A DNA stretch of 64,000 bases, taken from JANQQN01 sp964519665 (GTDB taxonomy: Bacteria > Myxococcota > Kuafuiibacteriia > Kuafuiibacteriales > Kuafuiibacteriaceae). The notes under the pieces were generated by a model. It was not told the origin of the DNA, made no database searches, and saw only the letters and a program-made list of their open reading frames with translations. Shown here one piece after another: positions 16,951 to 27,000 of the stretch. The DNA is taken from contig CAZFIV010000001.1 of NCBI GenBank assembly GCA_964519665.1, forward strand, positions 62,001 through 126,000, read 5' to 3'. Within the stretch, counting starts at the first letter, position 1. Each line of letters starts with the position of its first letter. The position numbers and the translations under genes were made by a program.

Positions 16951-17826
16951 TCATTCATATGAAAAGGTCTCCGGTGCCCAGTCCGGCGGCGTCCACGGGA
17001 ACATCCGGCCCAGCGGTTGGTCCCCGAACGTCCGATTCTCGACGAAACGTTGCCGGAGCGTCACGGCGAACCTCAACAGCTGCTCGTCGTAGGTAGGCTC
17101 GTCGTCGCGACGAAGCAGCGGCATGATGCGGACGAAGGCGTCCGTCGCAAATGCGAAGGGCACCTGATAGGCGAGTTCCGGCAGGTCGAAGAACAACGCG
17201 TCGACGACTTCGGGAATAATGCCCCGTGGGACCCGAAGCCGTGGGTTGAGGCGACGAGCGAGGTTGAAGAACGCATTGGCCCCTCGCTCGAGCGCGCTGG
17301 CGAAGTCCTGACGAAGCTCGTCGTCACGGCCGACGAGCGCGGACATCACCGTGAAGCCGACGACGAGCTCGAAGGGCGCGCGGCTCTGGATCACCAGATG
17401 GTCGACGTCGTCGATCGCTTCTTCTCGGGGTGGGTGCTCATCCAAGAAGTCGCTCAGCAGCTTGAGGAAGTCTTGAAGGTCGGGTGGGTCTTGGATGTCG
17501 GCGAAAACATCGGGCAGGAAGCCGGCCTGCGGTCGGTCGGTGGTCGGGCGGATCGCGTCTTCGCTCAAGCGACGGCGCCGCTGAAGAATCCTGCAGTTAT
17601 CCTGCGCAATCCTACGGGATCTCGTATCCGAGGTTGCGCCACGTCGGCTGGTCGGGGTTGCCCCGCCGGGGGGCGTGACGCCTCGGACGCCGCTCGCACT
17701 CCATGGGGTGGGCCGGCGCTCGTCGGGAGGCGCTAACCTTCGTCCGGGCGGCTCGACCCCGGTTACACCGATGACCCCTACCCGCCAAGGTGGTGTATCG
17801 GAGGGCTTACGGCCATCCCGACTCAT
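16951..17826 (-). CDS. Hypothetical protein coupled to the PBP4 gene
   Basis: The frame has 291 codons. Its ATG overlaps the stop of the upstream carboxypeptidase gene (ATGA), which supports translation from 17826. Residues 1-85 are Arg/Pro/Gly-rich, with no clear fold, and look unlike the rest; the true start could be a TTG near 17572 (LSEDAIRPTTD). The well-formed part (residues about 95-291) is helical and acidic: LQDFLKLLSDFLDEHPP, APFELVVGFTVMSALVG, GANAFFNLARRLNPRLR, DALFFDLPELAYQVPF, then PTYDEQLLRFAVTLRQRF and a WTPPDWAPE tail. No family was recognised. The start is uncertain; the core is probably coding. Confidence 0.6.
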   Translation of the reverse strand: MSRDGRKPSDTPPWRVGVIGVTGVEPPGRRLAPPDERRPTPWSASGVRGVTPPGGATPTSRRGATSDTRSRRIAQDNCRILQRRRRLSEDAIRPTTDRPQAGFLPDVFADIQDPPDLQDFLKLLSDFLDEHPPREEAIDDVDHLVIQSRAPFELVVGFTVMSALVGRDDELRQDFASALERGANAFFNLARRLNPRLRVPRGIIPEVVDALFFDLPELAYQVPFAFATDAFVRIMPLLRRDDEPTYDEQLLRFAVTLRQRFVENRTFGDQPLGRMFPWTPPDWAPETFSYE

Positions 17827-19412
17827 CGGCGGGCCGCGCTGGCCTCTTCGGAAGCCGAGGCTGCGACGCCCGCAGCACCTGGAAACTCCGCCAGCGCGAT
17901 ACCGATCTCATCCTGGATGCCCCACATGGCGCGCGGCCGACCAGGGTAATCGTTGATCATGATCGAGAACGCGAAGACCTCGTTGCTCTTGGTCACGACG
18001 TACCCCGAGAGCGCGCTGACGCCGGTCAGGCTCCCGGTCTTGGCGCGCAGTCGGGAGGCGGCGGGCGAGTCTTCGAATCGCCCGTTGATCGTACCGGAGT
18101 CGCCGGCCACCGCTAAGGAGGCAACGAACTCGGGTCGAAGCTCGAAGCGTTTATGCATTTGCCGAAGGAGCAAGGTGATCTGCATGGGCGCTACGCGGTT
18201 GGTGTCGTTCAGGCCCGAACCGTTAGCCAAGACGAAGGAGTCCGCCGGTACTCCGATCTCGGTCAGGAACCTGGCCACGGTCTGGTTGCCCTTTTCCCAC
18301 GTGCCGGGCGCGCCTTGCACCTCGGCGGCGAGCGTCTTCAGGACCTGCTCGGCCATGAAGTTGTTAGAGTACTTGTTCAGGGTGCTGACGATCTCCGCTA
18401 GGGGTTCGGACCAATGGATGCACAGAAGCGCCGTCGACTCGGGGTCGGCGGCACCGATCCGGACGCCGCCGGTGATCTTGATGCCTCGCATTTCGAGGAT
18501 CGTTCGCACCATTTCGCCAGCAAAGCGTGTCGGGTGGTGGACCCGTCGCCTCGCCAGTCGACCGGCTTGGTCGGTGAGCGAAAGGCCGCCGCGGACGGTG
18601 ACCCGAACCCCGTCATCCGGCTGGCGGGTGGTGCCGATGAAAACGCGGCTTCTCCGACCTCGTCCTCGGGTCCGACCCTTGACGATCACTTCGACCGAAG
18701 AAACAGGCGGCCAGATCTCGGCGCGCAAGGGGGCCCCGGCGCGAGCGCCCGGCAACACCCGAAGCTCGAACGTGTTGAAGTTGACTGACATCGCGCCCAC
18801 CGGAGCAGCGTAGGTGTGATCGCCGATTTCCTGATCCCAGCCCGGACCCTCGAAAACATCGTCGAAGAAGGTGTCGTCGACGTAGAGGTCTCCCTGGATG
18901 CTGCTGATCCCTCGCATCGCGATCTCGTTCACCAACCCGAAGACCGTTTCGGTGGTCAGCGTTGGGTCCCCGCGCCCAACCAAATACAGATCGCCGTTCA
19001 GGACCCCACCCTGAAGAATTCCGCTCCGGCGAACCTCGGTGCGAAATCGGTAGCTAGGCCCCAAGTAGTAGAGCGCGGCCGCCGTCGTCAGCAGTTTCTG
19101 ATTCGACGCGGGATTGAACAGCTTGTCGCCATTGTGCGCAAAAATCGTTCGCCCGTCCGAGACGGAGCGAACATGCACTCCGATGATCGCGTCGGTGAGC
19201 TGCGGAGCTCGAAGAATGCCGCGGAGCTCTTGCCGTAGTCGATTTTCCGCGGCTTCATTGGCGAAGGTCGTTCGCGGCGGTACCGCGCTCAGCCCCACGA
19301 CGGCCGCCACGGCGAGCGGCAGAAGCACGATGAGCGAAGCGAGCGCCGCGAGCGCCGGGAAGAGACGGATGCGGGGCCGGTGGTTGGTCGAGGTGCGATC
19401 CATCGCCTTCAT
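17823..19412 (-). CDS. dacB: PBP4-type D-alanyl-D-alanine carboxypeptidase/endopeptidase (S13)
   Basis: About 529 residues from ATG 19412; a second ATG at 19403 and a longer frame exist, but the N-terminal hydrophobic segment FPALAALASLIVLLPLAVAA works as a signal anchor from either. Penicillin-binding motifs of family S13 are SNQK (nucleophile Ser about residue 103), YSNNFMAE (SxN) and KTGSLTG. SGYVVTKSNEVFAFSIMIN matches the family C-terminus. The enzyme trims pentapeptides and cleaves peptide cross-links in the periplasm. It is divergent from nagZ, a muropeptide recycling gene, so the two may share a regulatory region. The downstream hypothetical gene is translationally coupled. Confidence 0.92.
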   Translation of the reverse strand: MKAMDRTSTNHRPRIRLFPALAALASLIVLLPLAVAAVVGLSAVPPRTTFANEAAENRLRQELRGILRAPQLTDAIIGVHVRSVSDGRTIFAHNGDKLFNPASNQKLLTTAAALYYLGPSYRFRTEVRRSGILQGGVLNGDLYLVGRGDPTLTTETVFGLVNEIAMRGISSIQGDLYVDDTFFDDVFEGPGWDQEIGDHTYAAPVGAMSVNFNTFELRVLPGARAGAPLRAEIWPPVSSVEVIVKGRTRGRGRRSRVFIGTTRQPDDGVRVTVRGGLSLTDQAGRLARRRVHHPTRFAGEMVRTILEMRGIKITGGVRIGAADPESTALLCIHWSEPLAEIVSTLNKYSNNFMAEQVLKTLAAEVQGAPGTWEKGNQTVARFLTEIGVPADSFVLANGSGLNDTNRVAPMQITLLLRQMHKRFELRPEFVASLAVAGDSGTINGRFEDSPAASRLRAKTGSLTGVSALSGYVVTKSNEVFAFSIMINDYPGRPRAMWGIQDEIGIALAEFPGAAGVAASASEEASAARR

Positions 19413-19484
19413 GGCTCGGAACTTCGGCAAAGAGGATAGCATTTCGACCGGACGCCGGTCACGGTTTCCGAGGGAGTGGACACG

Positions 19485-20570
19485 ATGAGCGACCTTACCC
19501 AGAAACTGAGCCGGGCGGCGGGTCAAATCCTCGTTGGCGGTTTTGACGGAACCGAAATTCCCCGCGACTTCGAAGCGCTTGTGCGCGACGGGGCCGTCGG
19601 GGGGGCGATCCTGTTCAGCAGGAACATCACAGATTTAGATCAGTGTCGCGACTTGGTCCGGGATCTTCGTTCTTTGCCCGGCCCCGCCCCGCTTGCGATC
19701 TCCGTTGACCAAGAAGGCGGTCGGGTGGCGCGGCTGAAGGCTCCCTTTCCTGCCCTGCCCCCGTTTCGGGCGTTCGGAAGAGCACCGCTGAGCGCTGCCC
19801 GGGACGCGGGCGTGCTCTTGGCGACGGCCTTGCGCAAGCTCGGTTTTCACCAGGATTTCGCGCCGGTTCTCGATGTTGACAGCAACCCGGCCAACCCGGT
19901 GATCGGCGACCGGTCGGCCGCCGCCGATCCGGAGGTCGTGGCCCGGGTGGGGACCTCCTTTATCGAAGGGATGCAGAGCGCCGGTCTCGCGGCGTGCGGG
20001 AAGCACTTCCCAGGCCACGGCGACACCGACCTCGATAGCCACCTCGCGCTGCCCAAGCTCCCGCACGCTCTCGACCGGCTGGAGCACATCGAGTTGGTGC
20101 CGTTTCGGGCGGCGGTCCAGGCGAACGTCGCGGCCATCATGTCGGCTCATATCGTGTTCTCGACTCTCGACGCCGAGCACCCGGCGACGCTTTCGCAGCA
20201 CGTGTTGACGCCCCTGCTTCGCGAGAGGCTGGGCTTTCAGGGAGTCATCGTGAGTGACGACCTGGAGATGAAGGCGATCGCGGACCACTACGGCATCGAA
20301 GACGCGGTGGTGATGGCGGTGGCCGCCGGTTGCGATCAGCTCCTGATCTGCCACCAGCCCTCCCTGGTTGCGCAGGCGCATCGAGCCCTGGTCGATGCCG
20401 CCGCCGCCGGACGCCTCCCGCCGGACCGGCTCTTGGCGGCGGCGAAACGCGTCGAGCAGCTGAAGGCCCGATTCGTGGTCGGATCCCCGGAACCGGTGGA
20501 AGGCCCCGTCGGCCCGCAATTACCGTCGGCCGACGCCGTTTTGGCCCAGCTTCGCCCTCCGATCGCCTGA
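19485..20570 (+). CDS. nagZ: Beta-N-acetylhexosaminidase NagZ (GH3)
   Basis: The protein has 361 residues. ATG 19485 (MSDLTQKLSRAAG) is preferred over an in-frame GTG 9 nt earlier because GGAG lies 8 nt before it. GH3 marks are ISVDQEGGRVARLKAPFP, the His-Asp dyad loop KHFPGHGDTDLDSH, and the nucleophile Asp in VIVSDDLEMKAI. NagZ removes N-acetylglucosamine from anhydromuropeptides in the cytoplasm, and no signal peptide is present, in agreement. The C-terminus has a short Pro-rich extension. It is divergent from the PBP4 gene and 68 nt ahead of a TPR lipoprotein gene. Confidence 0.95.
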   Translation: MSDLTQKLSRAAGQILVGGFDGTEIPRDFEALVRDGAVGGAILFSRNITDLDQCRDLVRDLRSLPGPAPLAISVDQEGGRVARLKAPFPALPPFRAFGRAPLSAARDAGVLLATALRKLGFHQDFAPVLDVDSNPANPVIGDRSAAADPEVVARVGTSFIEGMQSAGLAACGKHFPGHGDTDLDSHLALPKLPHALDRLEHIELVPFRAAVQANVAAIMSAHIVFSTLDAEHPATLSQHVLTPLLRERLGFQGVIVSDDLEMKAIADHYGIEDAVVMAVAAGCDQLLICHQPSLVAQAHRALVDAAAAGRLPPDRLLAAAKRVEQLKARFVVGSPEPVEGPVGPQLPSADAVLAQLRPPIA

Positions 20571-20638
20571 TAGTGTCCGCTCACGAACACCGCGGGGGGC
20601 ACTGGGGCTTTGTGGACGGGGTGGTGTACGATCGCGGG

Positions 20639-21715
20639 GTGGCAGTTCGAGGATCGGGTTACGCGGAGGGTGGTGCTGTCGCCCTCGTGGCCCTGAGCGC
20701 GGTTCTCTCCCCTGGTTGTGCGGGCTCGGTGTCGGTGGTCGGTGATTCTTCGAAACCGGCGTCGAAACCCTCGTCGACGCCGGTTTCTCGTCCCGCCGTG
20801 GACTGCCGGCCGTCTTGCGTGGACGTCGCAGAAGAGCTAGCCGAAAGCCAGCCGGCACGAGCGGTCGAAGAGGTCGAAAGGTGCTTATCTTGCCCCTCTG
20901 CCTCGCCATCGGCCTTCCTGCTGGCCGCCGACCTGTATGGTGCGCTGCGTGACGGCGACTCGGCTCGCCGGGTCCTGCGCGAGGGCACGGGCCGGTTTGC
21001 CCTGAACGCCGGCCTCTGGGAGGCGTTATCCAGGCACGAACTCGCGGCCGACCGCCGGGAGGCAGCCCTGGACGCCATGGCGACGGCGCATCGCCTTCGG
21101 CCGGAAGACTCGCGACTCGAGGCCGCTTACCTGGCGATGCTGGTTCGATTCGGCTCGCCCGCCGATCGGGCGAAGGTCACCGTGGACGCGCTGGTCTCCG
21201 AGGCCTCGGGTCAGTATGCGCTCGGCGACGTGTTGGCCGCGCGGGCAACCCTTCGAAAAGCGCTGAGCAAGAGCGAAGGGGTGCCGGTGCTCCGAGCGAG
21301 CGTCCGGTTACAGCTCGGGCTCATGGCTCTGTCGGAGCAAGAGTTCGAGCCCGCCGAGGCGTTTCTCGAGGCCGCGAGAGCGGACGCGCGGACCGATGCC
21401 CTGTTGAGGGCCGATATCGACCTGGCCCGGGCGGAGTGGGCCTTGGCGACCGGCAACTACCCGGTGGCCGAACAGGCCGCGGGCGCGGCAGTGGCGGTTC
21501 GGCCCACCGACCCGTTGGGGCACGTCAACCTCGCGCTGGCGCTCGTTCATCAAGGGGCCGTGGAGAAGGCCGTGGCGGCCCTCCGAAGCGGCCTGGACCG
21601 GGGCTTAGCGGCCCGCTTGACGAGGTCGGAGCTCGAGCAGCTCGTCGCGCCGGCGCCGTGGGGCCCGGCTAGATCCGAAGTGGCAAGTCTGATTGCACAG
21701 GCCTGGAGGCGTTAG
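20639..21715 (+). CDS. TPR-repeat lipoprotein
   Basis: About 358 residues from GTG 20639; other GTG codons just upstream are possible, and the frame continues into the nagZ 3' end only as a shadow. The N-terminus AVALVALSAVLSPGC looks like a lipoprotein signal with Cys about residue 27, then a Ser/Pro-rich tether (SKPASKPSSTPVSRP). Two disulfide-capable pairs follow (CRPSCVD, CLSCPS). The rest is helical TPR-like: AFLLAADLYGALRDGDSARR, LWEALSRHELAADRREAALD, LRASVRLQLGLMALSEQEF, ALATGNYPVAEQAAGAAV and HVNLALALVHQGAVEKAVA. It is probably a periplasmic scaffold. The function is unknown. Confidence 0.75.
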   Translation: MAVRGSGYAEGGAVALVALSAVLSPGCAGSVSVVGDSSKPASKPSSTPVSRPAVDCRPSCVDVAEELAESQPARAVEEVERCLSCPSASPSAFLLAADLYGALRDGDSARRVLREGTGRFALNAGLWEALSRHELAADRREAALDAMATAHRLRPEDSRLEAAYLAMLVRFGSPADRAKVTVDALVSEASGQYALGDVLAARATLRKALSKSEGVPVLRASVRLQLGLMALSEQEFEPAEAFLEAARADARTDALLRADIDLARAEWALATGNYPVAEQAAGAAVAVRPTDPLGHVNLALALVHQGAVEKAVAALRSGLDRGLAARLTRSELEQLVAPAPWGPARSEVASLIAQAWRR

Positions 21716-21781
21716 CCGCCACCCGCCTCCGCGAGTCCCAGCCTCGGTCTGCACGATGCGATGCCCCTGCTCCTCACTTGG

Positions 21782-23866
21782 TCACGGGGAGACCGACGCG
21801 ATGATGGAGAACACCGCTCGGCCGCCGGGCTCGTCGAAGTCGTTGGTATCGACGGTCAGCAAGGCGCTGTAGTTGTCGGCCGCCGGCGGTGCGAAGCGGA
21901 TGCGGATCGGGAGGATTCCGCCGGGCTGCACGTCGACGGCCGTGGTCGGCGCATCGACCAGCGCCATGGCCGTGACGTCCTGCACCAGGCCCACGCCGAG
22001 CACCCGCAGCGGGCCGACACCGAGGTTCGTGACTGAGATGACCGTCTCCAGCTGCTGGCCAACAAAAATGTCGGGACGGTTCGGGTTGTTCGGCAGGTCG
22101 TTGAGGTTGAGAGGACCGGTCGTCGGGACGAAGGCGACGTCCGGGTCGATGGCGCTGCCGGTCACGGGCAGCTCGAGTGATGGCTGCAGGGCGGGGTCGT
22201 TGCTCGAGATCCGAACAATCACGTTCTCGGTGGTGGGAAAGGTTGGAACCGTCGGTGAATATCGGACCGCGAACGATGCCCACCCGTTGGGGGCGATGGG
22301 CGGCAACGAACTTGGTTCGACCGATACCGATGTGCTCGTCGGGACGGGCATGATCGAAGAGATTCGGAGCTCGGAACCGCCGGTGTTGCGGACGGTCACC
22401 GAACTCGTGGCCGGAAGGAGGCTGCCCACCCGAACATGGGTGTCGCTGAACTCGACACGGTCAGGGACGACCTGCATTTCAGGGGCAACCAGGGCATGAC
22501 CGGTCACTCCGACCGAGAGGATGGGCACCTCGGGATCGTCCGACTCAATGATCAGCTCAGCCCGGTCGACCGCAGGAACCGAAGGCTCGTAAGCGATGGA
22601 CAGTAAAAGGCTCTGTCCGGCGGGGATCACGCTGGGCAGTGAAAGGCCAAACAAGTCGAGACTAAAGGTCGACGAGTCGGTCAGCCGGATCGCGCTCACC
22701 GTCAGGTCTGCGGTTCCGGAGTTGGTGATCGAGATCGGCCTCTGTTCCGAGAATCCCGCGTACGCCTCCGAGAACCGGATCGGGTCCGGCTCGACGGTGA
22801 TCTCGGCGAACGTGACACTGGCGAGCAGCCGGATGGTGCGCGTTCGCGATCCCATCCCGCCGCTGTTCGACACGATCACCAAAGACTCCTCGACCGGCCC
22901 GCCGGTCGCGCCGATGAATCCGATGCGGGTGGTGATGATGTCCCGGAGCGTCCCGTCTGCAGTTCGACAGACGTCGAGGACCGAATCGCAGGCATCGCCC
23001 GCCCCTTCGTCGCAGTTGGTGCTCGTCTGGCAAATCGACCGAAACTGGTTCAGGAAGGCAGGCAGTTCGGCATCGAGCGAGACTTCGAAGTTCGAGCTGG
23101 TGACCGGTTCGGTACGGACTTCGCGGATCTCGAGCACCGAGCCGTCGATGACCGGATCGCGATTCTTGAGGTAGAGGGCGCGTTCCTCAAGCACGCCGGG
23201 CTGCACGTTGCCGAAGTCGAGGGTGACGACCTCGGCATCGTTACGATCGGGGGCCTCGCCGGCGTAGAGCGTCGGTATCCCAAGATATTCGGTCATGACC
23301 GTGATCGTGATCCGCGATCGTTCGGCGTTGCTGATGATCTGCAAGCGATCGCTGTCGGCCGTGCCGTCGACGGCGGTGTGTCGGACTTGCAGCACCAGCT
23401 GGTCGCCGGGCAGGAGGGTCGTGTCGAGATCTCCGGAGGGCTCCACGCTAAAGTCGCTGACGGCCTCGAGCACCGCGACGTCCCGGATGACCACCGGAAG
23501 CTCGCCCACGCTCCGGATCGTCAGCGTTTGCTCGGTGATCGTGCCCAGGCGAGGGCCTCCGAAGTTCATGGAAAGCGGGACTTCGCAGCCATCGGCGGTG
23601 CACACTTCGAGTCGTCCGGAGTCACCCGGGGACGTACACAGGCCCGCCACGCAGGGCTGGCCGTCCGGACAGGGATTCAGGTCGTCGCAAAGGGGCGGAA
23701 TCGCGGCGTCGATGAACGTGGAGGTCGGCGCCGACTCATCGGAACAACCGCTCGCGTTCAGCGCCGAGAAGACCGAGCAAGCGAGGAGCGCAAGCGGCGA
23801 GCCGGCGACCGAGAAGGCGCGCCAGGCCAACCGAAATCCGTACGCACGCGAGGACATCATCTTCAT
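21782..23866 (-). CDS. Large lipoprotein with ASH/choice-of-anchor-like Ig repeats
   Basis: The protein has 694 residues from ATG 23866 (MKMMSSRAYGF). A longer frame upstream is rejected because it overlaps uvrA. The signal peptide ends in LNASGC (Cys 41). A Cys-rich segment CDDLNPCPDGQPCVAGLC follows, as in many myxobacterial surface lipoproteins. Then come about five beta-sandwich repeats with the ASH-like pattern FGxVxxGxxxxxxxxxxNxGxxxL: DFGNVQPGVLEERAL, ITNSGTADLTVSAIRL, EFSDTHVRVG, VRNTGGSELRISSI and VTNLGVGPLRVLGVGL. Such domains are adhesive or structural. A second Cys-rich insert (CQTSTNCDEGAGDACDS) lies near 300. It is probably on the cell surface. Partner unknown. Confidence 0.82.
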   Translation of the reverse strand: MKMMSSRAYGFRLAWRAFSVAGSPLALLACSVFSALNASGCSDESAPTSTFIDAAIPPLCDDLNPCPDGQPCVAGLCTSPGDSGRLEVCTADGCEVPLSMNFGGPRLGTITEQTLTIRSVGELPVVIRDVAVLEAVSDFSVEPSGDLDTTLLPGDQLVLQVRHTAVDGTADSDRLQIISNAERSRITITVMTEYLGIPTLYAGEAPDRNDAEVVTLDFGNVQPGVLEERALYLKNRDPVIDGSVLEIREVRTEPVTSSNFEVSLDAELPAFLNQFRSICQTSTNCDEGAGDACDSVLDVCRTADGTLRDIITTRIGFIGATGGPVEESLVIVSNSGGMGSRTRTIRLLASVTFAEITVEPDPIRFSEAYAGFSEQRPISITNSGTADLTVSAIRLTDSSTFSLDLFGLSLPSVIPAGQSLLLSIAYEPSVPAVDRAELIIESDDPEVPILSVGVTGHALVAPEMQVVPDRVEFSDTHVRVGSLLPATSSVTVRNTGGSELRISSIMPVPTSTSVSVEPSSLPPIAPNGWASFAVRYSPTVPTFPTTENVIVRISSNDPALQPSLELPVTGSAIDPDVAFVPTTGPLNLNDLPNNPNRPDIFVGQQLETVISVTNLGVGPLRVLGVGLVQDVTAMALVDAPTTAVDVQPGGILPIRIRFAPPAADNYSALLTVDTNDFDEPGGRAVFSIIASVSP

Positions 23867-23972
23867 CCTAGGTTCGCCGGACCTCCGTCTACAGTCCCGT
23901 TTTTGGCCGGCGGACGGCGAAATTCGCCGCAATCGCTCCCGGATCGCGCTGCTAACCCTGATATATGGGTCC

Positions 23973-23989
23973 ATAACGCAGTGTGTTAT
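23973..23989. promoter_or_regulatory. Perfect palindrome upstream of uvrA (candidate operator)
   Basis: ATAAC-N7-GTTAT is a perfect 5-bp inverted repeat in the 171-nt spacer between the ASH lipoprotein and uvrA, 48 nt before the uvrA start. uvrA is commonly an SOS gene and LexA boxes vary widely in deltaproteobacteria, so a LexA site is possible. It does not match a LexA consensus known to me for Myxococcus. Confidence 0.35.
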
Positions 23990-24037
23990 TGTCTCCTGCT
24001 TTGCCTTCTGCGTCCGGTGCACTAATGCCTCCGCACG

Positions 24038-27000
24038 ATGCGCGGTAAAGCCACAGCGGCGCGGGAGGTTTCGCCGGGCTACTCGACAACCCTTGCGGAG
24101 GCCGCCCCGAAACTCGGGTCGGCCCGCTTCGACGCCCACAGGGTGATTCGGGTTCGGGGCGCGCGCGAGCACAATCTGAAAGGGATCGACATCGACATTC
24201 CGCGCGACCGCCTGGTGGTCATCACGGGACTCTCAGGGTCCGGAAAGTCTTCCCTGGCGTTCGATACCATCTTCGCCGAGGGGCAGCGCAAATACATGGA
24301 GAGCTTGTCGGCCTATGCCCGGCAGTTTCTCGATCAACTGAAGAAACCGGCTATCGAGAGCATCGAGGGGCTCCCGCCGACGATCGCGATCGAACAGCGG
24401 ACGACATCGGCGAGCCCAAGGTCGACGGTGGCGACCTCGACCGAGATCTACGACTACCTCCGGCTCTTGTTCGCACGGGTCGGGACGCCGGTGTGCTGGC
24501 ATCCGCTGAAGACCAAGCGGGATGGCACGCCTACCGAGCGATGTGGATTGCCGATCTCGGCCACTCATCCCTCGGAGGTGGGACAAACGGTGAGTCGCCT
24601 GCCGACCGGCACCCGACTCCTGGTCCTCGCGCCCGTGGTGTCGGCAAAGAAAGGGCATCACAAAGACGTGGCCGAGCGGCTCGTCAAGGATGGGTTCGTG
24701 CGCGCCCGGGTCGACGGTGAAATCGTCGACCTGCAAGAGAAGCTACAGACCGGAGACTCCGAAAACCCGCTGGAGCTCGGTCGGTACGAACAGCACGACA
24801 TCGCGGCGGTCGTCGACCGCCTGGTGATCAAGCCCAGTTTGCGGCCTCGGCTCGCCGAAGCGGCGCAGGCCGCCCTGCAGTTGAGCGGAGGCACGGTGAT
24901 CGTCTCGGTCCAGGGCGAGGACAAGGCGTGGTACGACACCGTCTACTCCGAGCACTTTTCGTGCGCGGTCCATCCTGACTCCGCGCTCGAAGAGATGGAG
25001 CCCCGCTTGTTCTCCTTCAACGCGCACCAGGGCGCGTGCCCTACCTGCCACGGGATCGGAGTCATCCTCGAGTTCGATCCCGAGCTCATCCTGCCGGATC
25101 CGGACAAGCCGATCGGACAGGGAGGCATCGCGCCCTGGAAGAAGACCGGCCCCGGTGGACGCTTCACCGGCCGATACATTCGTCGCTTCTGTCGAGAGTT
25201 TGGGGTTGCGTCGAGCACCCCGGTCGGAAGGCTCAGCGACGAGCTCCGCAACGTTCTGCTGTACGGAACCGACCAAGACGACGTGGTTCGGTACGGGACG
25301 CTCTGGGAAGGGGTCATTCCGACCCTCGACGATTGGTGGACGCGAACCGATTCGGATTGGGCGAAGGATTTTTTGCACGGCTTCCAGACGGACCGCACGT
25401 GTCCGGAGTGCTTCGGAGCCCGACTCAATATCAAGGCGTTATCGGTGCACGTGCAGACCGACGCCCCGGTTCCGGACGCCGTGACCGAAGGCCGAAGGCG
25501 GCACGGCCTGGCCCTCGACCCCCACCGGATCAACCTGGCCGACTATTGTACGCTCAACATTCATACCGCCCTCGAAGTCATCGATCGGCTGCGGCTGTCG
25601 ACCGAACAAGCCGTCATCGCGAAGCCCATCATCGCTGAGGTCAAGGCTCGGCTCGGCTTTCTCGCCTCGGTGGGCCTCGACTATCTGTCGCTCGACCGGA
25701 AGACCAACACCTTGTCTGGTGGAGAGGCCCAGCGCATCCGTCTCGCCACCCAGGTCGGCTCAGGGATCGTCGGCGCGTGTTACGTACTCGACGAGCCGAC
25801 GATCGGTTTGCATGCCCGGGACAATGACCGCCTCATTCGAACCCTCCGCCATCTCGCAGATATCGGGAACACGGTCCTGGTGGTCGAGCACGACGAAGAA
25901 ATGATCCGAGCGGCTGACCACCTGGTGGACATTGGTCCCGGACCCGGCGTGCACGGCGGTGAGGTGGTGGCCCAAGGCAGCATCGAAGACATCTGCGCGG
26001 CCGAGCGGTCGATGACGGGGCGCTATCTGAGCAAAGAGCGATCGATCCCGCAGCCGAAACGGCGGCGCCCAGTCAGCGCGAAGCGGGCGATCAAAGTCGT
26101 GGAAGCGCGAGCCAACAACCTGAAGGGCGTCGATGTGAGCTTTCCCCTCGGGGGGATGGTCGCGGTGACCGGCGTATCCGGCTCGGGCAAGAGCACGTTG
26201 GTGAACGACATCCTGCTGCAGGCCGCCAAGAAGCACCTTTACGGCGGTCGGGCCCGTCCCGGCGCTCACAAGCGGGTCAACGGCTTGAATCGAATCGACC
26301 GGATCATCGAGGTCGACCAATCGCCGATCGGCCGCACGCCGCGTTCGAATCCCGCGACCTATACCGGCTGCTTCGACGAGATTCGCAAGCTCTACGCCGA
26401 GCTGCCCGACGCCCGCGCTCGTGGGTACAAGCCCGGCCGTTTCAGCTTCAACGTCAAGGGGGGACGGTGCGAGGCCTGCCAGGGCCAGGGGGTGAAGAAG
26501 GTCTCGATGCACTTTCTGCCGGATGTCTTCGTCGAGTGCGAGGTCTGCGAAGGGCAGCGATACAATCACGAGACCCTCGAGGTGAGGTATCGAGACAAGA
26601 ACATCGCCCAGGTCCTGAGCATGACCGTCGAGGATGCACGGTCGTTCTTCGAGCCGCACCCGAAAATTCGCCGGGTGGCCGAAGCGCTGTACGCTGTCGG
26701 GCTGGGGTACTTAGAGCTGGGGCAGACATCGACCACGCTTTCGGGTGGCGAGGCACAGCGCGTGAAGTTGGCGGCTGAGCTTTCCAAGGGATCGGCCTCG
26801 GCGCGCTCGGCCCAGCAGCACACCCTTTACATTCTCGATGAGCCCACCACCGGTCTTCACTTCGAGGACGTCCGCAAGCTCGTAGGCGTCCTGGAGCAGC
26901 TCGTCGATCAGGGCAACACGGTCGTCGTCATCGAGCACAATCTCGACGTCATCAAATGCGCGGATTGGATGATCGATATGGGGCCCGAGGGCGGAGATGG

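Noticed and set aside
20330..20638. N-terminal extension of the TPR lipoprotein into nagZ
   Set aside because: The first 100 codons are an out-of-frame reading of nagZ and would bury the lipoprotein signal.
23867..24172. Long N-terminal extension of the ASH lipoprotein
   Set aside because: It would overlap the uvrA coding region and lacks a signal peptide; the ATG at 23866 directly precedes one.
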